From an uncultured Ruminiclostridium sp. (GTDB lineage Bacteria; Bacillota; Clostridia; Oscillospirales; Ruminococcaceae), in contig CANQXF010000005.1 in NCBI GenBank assembly GCA_947627695.1, positions 104,987-168,986 on the forward strand: a stretch of 64,000 nucleotides of DNA, read 5' to 3'. Positions within the stretch are counted from its first letter, which is position 1. Each line of letters starts with the position of its first letter. The translations under genes were made by a program, and so were the position numbers. A model generated the notes under the pieces. That model worked only from the letters and a program-made list of their open reading frames with translations. It had not been told where the DNA came from and did not search any database. Below are positions 23,919-32,618 of the stretch, piece after piece.

Positions 23919-24039
23919 CCTCGCACATCTTCCCTTTAACGCACAGCACTGTAAATGACTTGCGGGAGCTATGCTTCTACGAAAGGGGCAGACGTTGATT
24001 TTTCATTATGTATCTGCCAATCAGAAAGAAAACCGCAGT

Positions 24040-24495
24040 TCAGCGCGTTTCCCCTTTGAAGCCCGTCATAACTCCACCAAGAGCCATACTGCACAGGTCG
24101 CCGCCTATTATTTCCCCGCCGCAGGCAAGAACGTGCGCCAGAGCAGTCTCATTAACTCCGCTGTCGGAACTGAAATTCAGCACCGTGAAGGTGTACTGCC
24201 TGACACGCTCGCCTCGGTAAGCGGACAGGTCGTATCCCTGCTTTTTCTGAAGCTCGTTATACCGCGTATAAACGTCGGAAAATTCAGCGGGAATCGTTAT
24301 TTCGGCTACCCCTGCGGCAGCTTCCTCCGTTTTCCAGCCGAAGCCCGCAAGAAATTCACGGGCGTCCTGCTCCGTCACCTCTCCCGAAGCCGCATTTATG
24401 CAGCTTACGGTGTTTTTTATCAGAAATACCGCCGTTACAAGAATAAGAGCAAGCGCAAGCATTCCTTTTAAAGAAATTTTTCCTTTGCGGGGCAT
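24040..24495 (-). CDS. Single-helix exported protein, DUF4830-like
   Basis: 151 residues. A basic start (MPRKGKISLKG) and one membrane helix (MLALALILVTAVFLI) precede an external domain whose pattern (FLAGFGWKTE, ITIPAEFSDVYTRYNELQKK, GYDLSAYRGERV, GGEIIGGDLCSMALGG) fits DUF4830 as I remember it. The function is unknown. It stands alone on the minus strand between a repeat and an AT-rich gap. Confidence 0.75.
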   Translation of the reverse strand: MPRKGKISLKGMLALALILVTAVFLIKNTVSCINAASGEVTEQDAREFLAGFGWKTEEAAAGVAEITIPAEFSDVYTRYNELQKKQGYDLSAYRGERVRQYTFTVLNFSSDSGVNETALAHVLACGGEIIGGDLCSMALGGVMTGFKGETR

Positions 24496-24625
24496 TGAAA
24501 TTCCCTCCGTTTTTACGTTTTTTCACTGAATTTCAGGCAGAATGTCCGCCTTTGTAAAAATGTATATGCAGTATTTCACAAAAAAGCACACCAAAATGTA
24601 AACACAATACACAAATTTTTTTGAT

Positions 24626-24649
24626 AAACGCTTTGTTTAAAGCGTTTTT
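24626..24649 (+). terminator. Hairpin in the AT-rich gap 24496-24829
   Basis: AAACGCTTT (24626-24634) pairs with AAAGCGTTT (24639-24647), followed by TT and, further on, a run of seven T. It could terminate rightward transcription, but no gene reads into it. The rest of the gap is AT-rich, has no convincing gene, and ends with the leader of the next gene. Confidence 0.45.
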
Positions 24650-24829
24650 GGTGCTTTTTTTGTGCAAGTTGTCAACAAAATTCACAATATTTTCGCTTTG
24701 ATTTGGCTTGATTAGTGAAAATTCATAAAGGCTTTCAAATTTTTTTAGTGAATTAGGTACTACCATTTTTTCCGTTTTCCTGTTATTATATTAGCATAGA
24801 ATTTTGTATCAAATTAGGAGGTCACATAA

Positions 24830-25975
24830 ATGGCAAGTTTATCACTCAGAGGCATTTACAAGCGCTACCCCGGCGGCGTAACCGCAGTATCCGACTTCAC
24901 CATGAACATCAAGGATAAGGAATTTATCATTCTGGTAGGTCCTTCCGGCTGCGGCAAGTCCACAACTCTGCGTATGATAGCCGGTCTGGAAGAGATTTCC
25001 GAAGGCGAGCTGTTCATAGGCGACAGACTTGTAAACGACGTTGCACCTAAGGACAGAGATATAGCGATGGTTTTCCAGAGCTACGCTCTTTATCCTCACA
25101 TGACCGTTTTCGAGAACATGGCGTTCGGTCTGAAGCTGCGTAAGGTCCCCAAGGACGAGATCAAGAGATTGGTTGAAGAAGCTGCTAAGAGCCTTGACAT
25201 CAGCCACCTGCTCGACAGAAAGCCCAAGGCTTTGTCAGGCGGTCAGAGACAGCGTGTGGCTCTGGGACGTGCGATAGTTCGTGACCCTCAGGTATTCCTG
25301 CTCGACGAGCCTTTGTCAAACCTGGACGCTAAGCTGCGTGCTCAGATGAGAACCGAGCTTTCCAAGCTGCATAAGAGACTGGGTACCACATTTATCTACG
25401 TAACCCACGACCAGATCGAGGCTATGACCATGGGCGACCGTATCGTTGTTATGAAGGACGGCTTCATTCAGCAGATCGACTCCCCTATCAACCTGTACGA
25501 AAATCCTGTTAATAAGTTTGTTGCAGGATTTATGGGTTCTCCTCAGATGAACTTCATCGACGCCAAGCTGATTATGCAGAACGGCAAGTACACTGTTGAA
25601 TTTGGTTCTGAAGACACCAAGAGCAGCAGAGGCAGAAAGTTCTACATTGAGCTTCCCAGCAGCAAGACCTCTGATAACGAACAGCTCCAGTACTATGTTG
25701 ATAAGGAAGTTACCCTCGGTATCCGTCCTGAAAACATTCACGACGAAGAGATGTTCATTTCCAACGCTACAACAGGCGTTATCGAGGCTACCGTTGACGT
25801 AACCGAAATGATGGGCGCAGAAACTTATCTGTACCTCACCTGCGAGGGTATGCCCCTTACAGCTCGCGTAAGCGCTCGCTGCACTGCTCGTCCTCAGGAC
25901 GTAGTTAAGCTGGCTCTCGACCCCAACAAGGTTCACCTGTTTGACGTAAACGACGAACACGCTATCCTTTCATAA
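24830..25975 (+). CDS. msmK: Sugar ABC transporter ATP-binding protein (MsmK/UgpC type)
   Basis: 381 residues. ABC domain: Walker [12 protein letters not shown]-loop, signature [14 protein letters not shown], Walker [13 protein letters not shown] and H-loop VTHDQIEAM; then a C-terminal TOBE-like regulatory domain (about 240-375). It stands alone with its own terminator, as is common for a shared ATPase serving several carbohydrate uptake systems encoded elsewhere. The ribosome binding site TTAGGAGG and strongly biased codons suggest high expression. The choice of symbol within the MsmK/UgpC/MalK group is approximate. Confidence 0.9.
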   Translation: MASLSLRGIYKRYPGGVTAVSDFTMNIKDKEFIILVGPSGCGKSTTLRMIAGLEEISEGELFIGDRLVNDVAPKDRDIAMVFQSYALYPHMTVFENMAFGLKLRKVPKDEIKRLVEEAAKSLDISHLLDRKPKALSGGQRQRVALGRAIVRDPQVFLLDEPLSNLDAKLRAQMRTELSKLHKRLGTTFIYVTHDQIEAMTMGDRIVVMKDGFIQQIDSPINLYENPVNKFVAGFMGSPQMNFIDAKLIMQNGKYTVEFGSEDTKSSRGRKFYIELPSSKTSDNEQLQYYVDKEVTLGIRPENIHDEEMFISNATTGVIEATVDVTEMMGAETYLYLTCEGMPLTARVSARCTARPQDVVKLALDPNKVHLFDVNDEHAILS

Positions 25976-25991
25976 TTCCTCTGAAAGTATT

Positions 25992-26025
25992 AAAGCTCCC
26001 GACTTTTGTCGGGAGCTTTTGTTTT
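25992..26025 (+). terminator. Terminator of the sugar ABC ATPase gene
   Basis: The stem AAAGCTCCCGAC (25992-26003) pairs with GTCGGGAGCTTT (26008-26019) around TTTT, followed by TGTTTT. It lies 16 bases past the stop. Confidence 0.9.
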
Positions 26026-26259
26026 ATGAGTTAAATCCAAAAAGTTACAAAACGGTAACATTTTTAAGGCAAAAACGCCCCTTCCTACCTAAAAAATTCA
26101 TAAATTATACGAAAAATCGTCCCTATGTTATAAGAATAAGGAGAGATTTATAGGTAAAAGGACGAAAAAATTATCATATGCTTGCATTTTTTCTCAGTTT
26201 GTTATACAATATATTTAAGCTGTATTATTTTTCGGCGGAAAACGAAAGGGTATTTTTTT

Positions 26260-27090
26260 ATGGAGAAGGTTCTGAAATTTTTGAAGAACAGGTGGTTTTT
26301 GCTTGGCATTTCCTTCCTGTCCCTCTTTTACGTTATATTTGTGGCGGAGCTTGTGAGGATAAGCTTCACCTGCTATATCAAAATAAATAACTTCAACTCG
26401 TTTTTTGCGTTGTATCTTTTCATAAACTTCCTGTTCGGGGTGCTGATGTTCTTTACACGAAAGCAGATACCGACAATAATCACCTCGATTGCCACGCTGT
26501 TTCTCAGCGCGGCATTGCCGATAACCGCCTTCGGGGAATGGTACCTGGTAATTCCTCCCATAATCGTCAGCTTTTTTATCTTCCTGCTCAGCGGTGCGGG
26601 TGAATCCGGCAAGGTAGTTCTGGGAACGATAGCTATGCTTATTATAGTGGTGGGAACGCTGGCTTACAGCTTTTTCTACAACAATCTGGGGATAAGCCTT
26701 TACTTCGTAATCACCGACCAGGAGATAGATTTCAGCATAAGGAACGAGGATTATCTGGTCTCGCCCAACGGTACTTACCGTCTTGTGAAATACGTTGACG
26801 AGAGCGACGACAGGACTACTACCATATACTACGTTGAGAACGCCGCAGAGGATGAGGAATATCCCTTTGTGGACTGCTATAAGGTATACGGGTGCAGGCA
26901 CATTCTCTCCACCATATACAGCCAGACCACTCCGCCCCGCTGGGTGAACGACGACAATCTGTTCATAGACGGCAGGGTGAGAAGTATGGAGGAGCTTTTC
27001 AGCGATGAGCCTGCGGATACCCAGCAGACCTCAGGTATTACCGCCGAGGAAAGCGAAGATACCGAGGATACAGAAGAAGAAACAGAATAA
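26260..27090 (+). CDS. Five-helix membrane protein with acidic tail, unknown function
   Basis: 276 residues from the ATG at 26260, which has GAAAGGG 9 bases upstream; an upstream ATG in frame has no ribosome binding site. About five helices occupy residues 1-165. A soluble domain of about 80 residues follows (ISIRNEDYLVSPNGTYRLVKY), probably outside, then a Glu/Thr/Asp-rich tail. I do not recognise the family. The lipase-like gene 55 bases downstream is on the same strand and may be co-transcribed. Confidence 0.7.
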   Translation: MEKVLKFLKNRWFLLGISFLSLFYVIFVAELVRISFTCYIKINNFNSFFALYLFINFLFGVLMFFTRKQIPTIITSIATLFLSAALPITAFGEWYLVIPPIIVSFFIFLLSGAGESGKVVLGTIAMLIIVVGTLAYSFFYNNLGISLYFVITDQEIDFSIRNEDYLVSPNGTYRLVKYVDESDDRTTTIYYVENAAEDEEYPFVDCYKVYGCRHILSTIYSQTTPPRWVNDDNLFIDGRVRSMEELFSDEPADTQQTSGITAEESEDTEDTEEETE

Positions 27091-27145
27091 AAGTAATGCG
27101 GAGACAGCTTTACGGCTGCCTCCGAAAATTTATGAAAGAGGAAAT

Positions 27146-28498
27146 ATGAGCAAAAGCAAAAATGTATCATTGCCCGCTTATCGGTGGGCGTTGTATTTTC
27201 TTTCACTGGCGGGGGCGATATTTTCCACGAACAGCTATATGCTGATAAAGGAAAATCTGCTGTGGCTCACGCTGGTGGTGCCTGTCTTTGCCGCAGTCAA
27301 CTGTCTGGCGGGAACGCTTACGGTGAAGACTTCAAGCCTAAGGCTGAGAGCCTGTCACCACGGGGTGATAACGCTGGGGATATTCTGCCTGTCGTCGGTG
27401 GTCAGCGCCGCTTATCACACCGCTTTAGCCTTTGAGCTGATACCGAAAGAGGATTACTGGTTGCTGATATGGAGCGCAGTTATATGCGTGCTGTTTGAGA
27501 GCGTTCTTTTCTGGAACGGTATCATCAGCGTTTACGTCACTTCCCTCCAGCTTGGGATAAAGCAAAGGGTCATCGGTATTGCGCTGGGACTTATCCCCAT
27601 AGCTAACCTTGTGGCTTTGTTCTTTATAATAAAGATAACGGCGGAGGAGGTGCGCTTTGAAACTGAAAAGGAGCATATCAACGCCGAGAGGAGGGACAAG
27701 CGTATTTGCGGGACGAAATATCCTATTCTGCTCGTTCACGGAGTGTTTTTCAGGGACAGAAAGTATCTTAACTACTGGGGCAGGATACCCGCCGAGCTTG
27801 AGGCAAACGGTGCGGTGATATGCTACGGAAATCACCAGTCCGCCGCGTCGGTCAAAGACAGCGCAATTGAGCTTACCCTGAGAATAAAGCAGATAGTAAA
27901 GGAAATGAACTGTGAAAAGGTGAACATCATCGCCCACTCAAAGGGCGGACTGGACTGCCGCTACGCTTTGGAAAACCTTGACGCCGCGCCGTATATCGCG
28001 TCCCTTACAACAGTCAGCAGTCCTCACAGGGGGGCTAACTTTGCGGACTGCCTGCTGGATAAAAGCTCGCCGAGCCTTCAGCAGTCGGTGGCCAGAGTAT
28101 ACAACGCCGCGCTGAGGAAATTCGGGGACGAAAATCCCGATTTTATGGCGGCGGTAAAGGATCTTACCACTGCCGCCTCAAAGGAATTATGGAACGGGCA
28201 GGCGCCTGAGGGAATTTACTGCCAGAGCGTCGGCTCGGTAATGCCGAAAGCAGCGGGAGGGAAATTCCCCCTTAACTTCTCCTATCTTATTGCAAAGAAC
28301 TACGAGGGACTGAACGACGGGATAGTGAACGAGGTGTCTTTCCCCTACGGCGAAAATTACACGCTGATAAAGCCGCTTTACGGCAGAGGTATTTCCCATG
28401 GGGATATGATAGACCTGAACAGGGAGAACATCAAGGGATTTGACGTGAGAGAGTTTTACGTTCAACTTGTGAGTGGGCTGAGGGAGAGAGGGCTGTGA
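27146..28498 (+). CDS. Membrane-anchored lipase / alpha-beta hydrolase
   Basis: 450 residues from the ATG at 27146 (AAAGAGGAAA upstream). The first 190 residues hold about five membrane helices. The hydrolase domain starts at KYPILLVHGVFF; the nucleophile is Ser in IIAHSKGGLDCRYAL, matching triacylglycerol lipases, with the following SSPHRGANFAD typical of that group. The oxyanion HG is present. The hydrolase probably faces the cytoplasm or membrane interface and may act on lipid esters. The fusion of a multi-helix membrane domain to a lipase is uncommon. Confidence 0.78.
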   Translation: MSKSKNVSLPAYRWALYFLSLAGAIFSTNSYMLIKENLLWLTLVVPVFAAVNCLAGTLTVKTSSLRLRACHHGVITLGIFCLSSVVSAAYHTALAFELIPKEDYWLLIWSAVICVLFESVLFWNGIISVYVTSLQLGIKQRVIGIALGLIPIANLVALFFIIKITAEEVRFETEKEHINAERRDKRICGTKYPILLVHGVFFRDRKYLNYWGRIPAELEANGAVICYGNHQSAASVKDSAIELTLRIKQIVKEMNCEKVNIIAHSKGGLDCRYALENLDAAPYIASLTTVSSPHRGANFADCLLDKSSPSLQQSVARVYNAALRKFGDENPDFMAAVKDLTTAASKELWNGQAPEGIYCQSVGSVMPKAAGGKFPLNFSYLIAKNYEGLNDGIVNEVSFPYGENYTLIKPLYGRGISHGDMIDLNRENIKGFDVREFYVQLVSGLRERGL

Positions 28499-28584
28499 GC
28501 TTGCTCGGCGGGTTTTTGACGTTGCTGCCAAAAGGATTTTTGGTGCTGCGTTATGACGTGGCTTTGCTCCGATAAAAAACAAAT

Positions 28585-28613
28585 TTAACATCTTTTTTTA
28601 TTTCGCATATAAT
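28585..28613 (+). promoter_or_regulatory. Promoter of asnB
   Basis: TTAACA (28585-28590), 17-base spacer, TATAAT (28608-28613), 41 bases before the start codon of the asparagine synthetase gene. Confidence 0.75.
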
Positions 28614-28654
28614 AATTCCGAACAGAAAAAACGAGAGCTGAAAGGAAGGATATT

Positions 28655-30487
28655 ATGTGCGGCATAGCGGGCTGGATAGATTTCAAGGAAAAAATAAAGA
28701 ATAAGACCACCATAATGGAGAGTATGAGCAGGACGCTCGCTCCCAGAGGTCCTGACGAAAGCGGCAGTTTTTACGGTAAAAACTGCTGTTTTGTTCACCG
28801 CAGGCTGACGGTCATTGACCCCAGCAACGGAAAACAGCCTATGACTAAGGGGCATTACACCATCTGCTACAACGGGGAGCTTTACAACACCGCTGAGATA
28901 CAGCACGAGCTGGAACGGGCGGGACACAGCTTCAAGGGACATTCCGACACGGAGGTACTGCTCACCGCATTTATTCAGTGGGGTGAAAGCTGTCTTGAAC
29001 GGCTCAACGGCATTTTTGCCTTTGCGATATGGAACAGTGCGGAAAAGACGCTGTTTGCCGCAAGGGACAGGGCGGGTGTAAAGCCGCTGTATTACAGCGT
29101 TATCCATGAGGGACTGCTGTTTGCTTCGGAGCCGAAGGCGCTGCTTGCTCACCCTGAGGTAAAGCCCGTTATCGACGGCGAGGGGATAGCGCAGGTAATG
29201 CTTTTGGGTCCTGCCGTAAAGCCTGACAGCGGTATTTTCAGGGATATAAAGCAGGTGCCGCCGGGGTGCTGTTTTACATTCGGCGAGAACGGGCTTTTCC
29301 TGAGAAGATACTGGCTTCCCACCGCAAAGCCGCATAATGAGAACGCCGAGGAAACGGCGGAGCATCTCTCTTTCCTTATAAAAGACAGCGTTACAAGACA
29401 GCTTGTGAGCGACGTTCCTCTCTGCACCTTTTTGTCGGGCGGGCTTGACAGCAGTATAATCAGCGCAATAGCCGCCGAGGAATACCGCAAAAAGGGCAGG
29501 ACGCTTTCCACCTACTCGGTGGACTACAAGGGGAACAGGGAGAATTTTAAGGCGTCGCTGTTCCAGCCTGACGAGGACGCACCCTGGATAGTGCGTATGA
29601 GCGAATTTATCGGCAGCGAGCATACCAATGTGGTCATTGACACGCCGCAGCTCGCAGACGCCCTTTACGACAGCACGGTCGCCCGTGACGCCGCGGGAAT
29701 GGCAGACGTGGACAGCTCTCTTTATCTGTTCTGCAAGGAAGTGAGGAAAAATTTCGTGGTTGCGGTAAGCGGGGAATGTGCTGACGAGATATTCGGCGGC
29801 TACCCGTGGTTCCGCAACGAGGAAATGCTGAACAGAAGCGGTTTTCCTTGGGCGGCAGCGTCAAACGAAAGGTACGGACTGCTGAGGCAGGACGTACTGA
29901 GGAACGTTTCTCCCGAGGAATATGTGAACAGCGCCGCAGAAAAGACATTGGCGCTCACCTCTTATCTTGACACCGACACGGCTGTTGACAGGAAAATGCG
30001 GGGTATGTTCATGCTGAACTTTTACTGGTTCATGCAGACCCTGCTCACCCGCAAGGACCGATGTTCAATGGCTCACGGGCTTGAGGTGAGAGTGCCGTTC
30101 TGCGACCACAGGATAGCGCAGTACGCCTATAATATACCCTCCCATATCAAATTTCTCCGTCAGCGGGAAAAAGGAGTTGTCCGCCTTGCCGCTGAAAGGA
30201 TACTGCCCTCTGACGTTGCGTGGCGCAAAAAGTCGCCTTATCCCAAAACTCACAATCCTGACTACACCTCTCTTATGCTGGAGCGCTTTTCAAAGGTGCT
30301 GGAAAGGCCTGACTGCCGTCTGTGCGAGATAATGGACAGAGGGCGGCTGAAGGAGCTTGCGGACAGCGAAGGCGCCGCATTCCAAAAGAACTGGTACGGT
30401 CAGCTTATGACTACGCCGCAGATGTTCGCTTATCTTATACAGCTGGAATACTGGCTGAGAAAATATGACGTGAAAATAGAAAAATAA
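28655..30487 (+). CDS. asnB: Asparagine synthetase, glutamine-hydrolysing
   Basis: 610 residues. The N-terminal glutaminase domain begins at Cys2 (MCGIAGWID) with RGPDESG and CYNGELYN; the C-terminal synthetase has the ATP pyrophosphatase loop FLSGGLDSSI and SGECADEIFGGYPW. It makes Asn from Asp, Gln and ATP. Both active sites look intact and the length is typical of the single-ORF bacterial enzyme. It is a single-gene unit with its own promoter. Confidence 0.94.
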   Translation: MCGIAGWIDFKEKIKNKTTIMESMSRTLAPRGPDESGSFYGKNCCFVHRRLTVIDPSNGKQPMTKGHYTICYNGELYNTAEIQHELERAGHSFKGHSDTEVLLTAFIQWGESCLERLNGIFAFAIWNSAEKTLFAARDRAGVKPLYYSVIHEGLLFASEPKALLAHPEVKPVIDGEGIAQVMLLGPAVKPDSGIFRDIKQVPPGCCFTFGENGLFLRRYWLPTAKPHNENAEETAEHLSFLIKDSVTRQLVSDVPLCTFLSGGLDSSIISAIAAEEYRKKGRTLSTYSVDYKGNRENFKASLFQPDEDAPWIVRMSEFIGSEHTNVVIDTPQLADALYDSTVARDAAGMADVDSSLYLFCKEVRKNFVVAVSGECADEIFGGYPWFRNEEMLNRSGFPWAAASNERYGLLRQDVLRNVSPEEYVNSAAEKTLALTSYLDTDTAVDRKMRGMFMLNFYWFMQTLLTRKDRCSMAHGLEVRVPFCDHRIAQYAYNIPSHIKFLRQREKGVVRLAAERILPSDVAWRKKSPYPKTHNPDYTSLMLERFSKVLERPDCRLCEIMDRGRLKELADSEGAAFQKNWYGQLMTTPQMFAYLIQLEYWLRKYDVKIEK

Positions 30488-30601
30488 CGGAAAATGACCT
30501 GACGTATCGGCGGGAGTCGGTGCGGAGGGTCGTTTTTTTGTGGGGATATGGAGTGATTTTTTTGTGGTGGGGAGGAGAGGGAGTTGTGCGTGAGAGAGGA
30601 C

Positions 30602-30704
30602 GGCGAAGCCGCAGTCTGCGCACGAAGTGCGCAGACTTGATGATTTTGCGGAGCAAAATCATCACTTTTGTTCGGGCGAAGCCCGAACAAAAGGCGGCTT
30701 CGCC
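30602..30704. repeat. Four-way-junction palindromic repeat, copy 2
   Basis: A closing stem GGCGAAGCCGC (30602-30612) pairs with GCGGCTTCGCC (30694-30704). Three perfect hairpins fill the inside: 30613-30637 (25 bases), 30638-30664 (27) and 30665-30693 (29), with the same loops (GAA, GGA, GAA) and the same arm lengths as 23810-23918. At least twelve base pairs differ from that copy, every one as a compensated double change. The remaining parts of the 30488-30890 gap show no gene. Confidence 0.9.
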
Positions 30705-30826
30705 GCCCCCCTCCGACACGCAGTTCCCTGCTGACGCGCAGAAGAGAAGCCGCCGCATCGGTACTCTTTTTAATCAGCAAAACAGATTATAAGGAGCAGG
30801 CAAGGCATTTCACAAGCGGCTTGATG

Positions 30827-30855
30827 TTGATTTTTTTCCAATAATGTGTTAGAAT
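30827..30855 (+). promoter_or_regulatory. Promoter of the ABC exporter operon
   Basis: TTGATT (30827-30832), 17-base spacer, TAGAAT (30850-30855), 35 bases before the first exporter gene. Confidence 0.7.
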
Positions 30856-30890
30856 AAAAAAGCTGACTATATTACGACAGGAAAGATAAA

Positions 30891-32618
30891 ATGCTGAAGC
30901 TGATAAAATATCTTAAAGGCTATACCCTACAAAGCATAATAGCGCCGCTGTTCAAGTTTCTTGAGGCGTCCTTCGAGCTTATCGTGCCGCTGGTCATGGC
31001 GAGTATGATAGACGTGGGCGTGAAGAATAACGACGAGGGCTACATCTACCGTATGGGGCTGATACTTGTTATTCTGGGAGTATTGGGTCTTGCGGCGGCG
31101 ATAACGGCACAGTATTTTGCCGCAAAAGCCTCAATGGGCTACGGCGCCGCTTTAAGGCGGGATTTTTACAGACACCTTAATTCCCTCTCCCATGCGGAGA
31201 TAGACAAAATAGGCGCTCCCACAATGATGACAAGGATAACGAATGACATAAATCAGTCGCAGACAGGCGTTAATATGTTTTTGCGGCTGTTTCTGAGAAG
31301 CCCGTTTATCGTGATAGGCTCGGTAGTTATGTGCCTTACCATAAGCGTGGATCTGACGCTTATTTTTGCCGTTGCCGCACCTGTGCTGGGATTTATCATT
31401 TATCTTATTATGAACGGCACTATTCCCGGATATAAAAAAATACAGGGCAGGCTGGACAAGGTGTCCAAGCTCACCCGTGAAAATCTTTCGGGAGTAAGGG
31501 TGATAAGAGCTTTCGCAAGGCAGAGGAATGAGACCGAGGACTTTGACGAGGAGACTGCTCAGCTTATGAAGGCGCAGATAAGAGTTGGGCGTATCTCCGC
31601 TTTGCTGAACCCACTCACCTTTGCGGTGGTGAATGTTGCTATCGCCGCAATAATCTGGTACGGCGGAATGTACGTTGATACGGGGAATATCACACAGGGC
31701 GAGCTTATCGCTTTGGTGAACTATATGAACCAGATACTGCTGGCGCTCATTTATCTGGCAAATCTTATCGTTATCCTCACAAAAGCTGGAGCCAGCAACT
31801 CAAGAATAAACGATATTTTCGCTATGACCCCCTCGATAACCGACGAGGGGAACACTGAACAGGAGGCGGTAAAGGGCTCTCCCGCCGTGGAATTTAAAAA
31901 CGTGACCTTTGCGTATCACGGTGAGGCGGCGCTGGAGGAGATAAATCTCACCGCAAACAGCGGCGAAGTTATCGGCGTCGTGGGCGGTACCGGCTCGGGA
32001 AAAACCACGCTGATAAACCTTATCCCCAGATTTTACGACGTTACTGAGGGTGAAGTCCTTGTGGACGGCGTTGACGTGAGGAAATATCCGCTGAAACAGC
32101 TGAGGGAAAAGATAGGCGTAGTTCCTCAAAGGGCGGTACTTTTCAAAGGCACGATACGCTCAAATATGCTTTGGGGAAAGAATGACGCCTCTGACGGGGA
32201 GATATGGCAGGCTCTTGAAACGGCGCAGGCAAAGGAATTTGTCGGCAAGCTGGACAAGGGGCTTGACGCTCCCGTGGAGCAGGGCGGGCGAAACTTCTCA
32301 GGCGGTCAGCGGCAAAGGCTGACTATCGCAAGGGCGGTTTTGATGAAACCGCATATCCTCATTCTTGACGACTCCTCGTCGGCGCTGGATTTTGCCACTG
32401 ACGCCGCTTTGAGAAAGGCTCTGGCAAGGGATATAAACAGCACGGTGTTCATCGTGTCACAGCGCGCCTCCAGCATAAAGCACGCAGACAGGATAATCGT
32501 CCTTGACGACGGAAAGCCTGTTGGAATAGGCAAGCACAGCGATCTGTTTGAAAGCTGTAAGCTGTACCGTGAGATATGCCTGTCCCAGATGTCGGAAAAG
32601 GAGGCGCAAAATGGCTGA
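30891..32618 (+). CDS. ABC exporter half-transporter, subunit 1
   Basis: 575 residues: a six-helix membrane domain (about 1-310) then an ATPase domain with Walker A VVGGTGSGKTT, signature NFSGGQRQRLTIARA and Walker B HILILDDSSSALD. The residue after Walker B is Asp rather than Glu, the hallmark of the degenerate catalytic site in one partner of heterodimeric exporters such as BmrC/TM287. It overlaps the second subunit gene by 8 bases. Substrate: drugs, lipids or peptides; not determined. Confidence 0.9.
   Translation: MLKLIKYLKGYTLQSIIAPLFKFLEASFELIVPLVMASMIDVGVKNNDEGYIYRMGLILVILGVLGLAAAITAQYFAAKASMGYGAALRRDFYRHLNSLSHAEIDKIGAPTMMTRITNDINQSQTGVNMFLRLFLRSPFIVIGSVVMCLTISVDLTLIFAVAAPVLGFIIYLIMNGTIPGYKKIQGRLDKVSKLTRENLSGVRVIRAFARQRNETEDFDEETAQLMKAQIRVGRISALLNPLTFAVVNVAIAAIIWYGGMYVDTGNITQGELIALVNYMNQILLALIYLANLIVILTKAGASNSRINDIFAMTPSITDEGNTEQEAVKGSPAVEFKNVTFAYHGEAALEEINLTANSGEVIGVVGGTGSGKTTLINLIPRFYDVTEGEVLVDGVDVRKYPLKQLREKIGVVPQRAVLFKGTIRSNMLWGKNDASDGEIWQALETAQAKEFVGKLDKGLDAPVEQGGRNFSGGQRQRLTIARAVLMKPHILILDDSSSALDFATDAALRKALARDINSTVFIVSQRASSIKHADRIIVLDDGKPVGIGKHSDLFESCKLYREICLSQMSEKEAQNG

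Noticed and set aside
23681..23998. Short Arg/Ala-rich open frames over the 23.8-kb repeat, and similar ones at 30.43-30.79 kb
   Set aside because: They are translations of the palindromic repeats, present on both strands and in several frames, without start signals.
24533..24766. A 77-codon minus-strand frame in the AT-rich gap
   Set aside because: No ribosome binding site, odd composition, and it overlaps a terminator-like hairpin.
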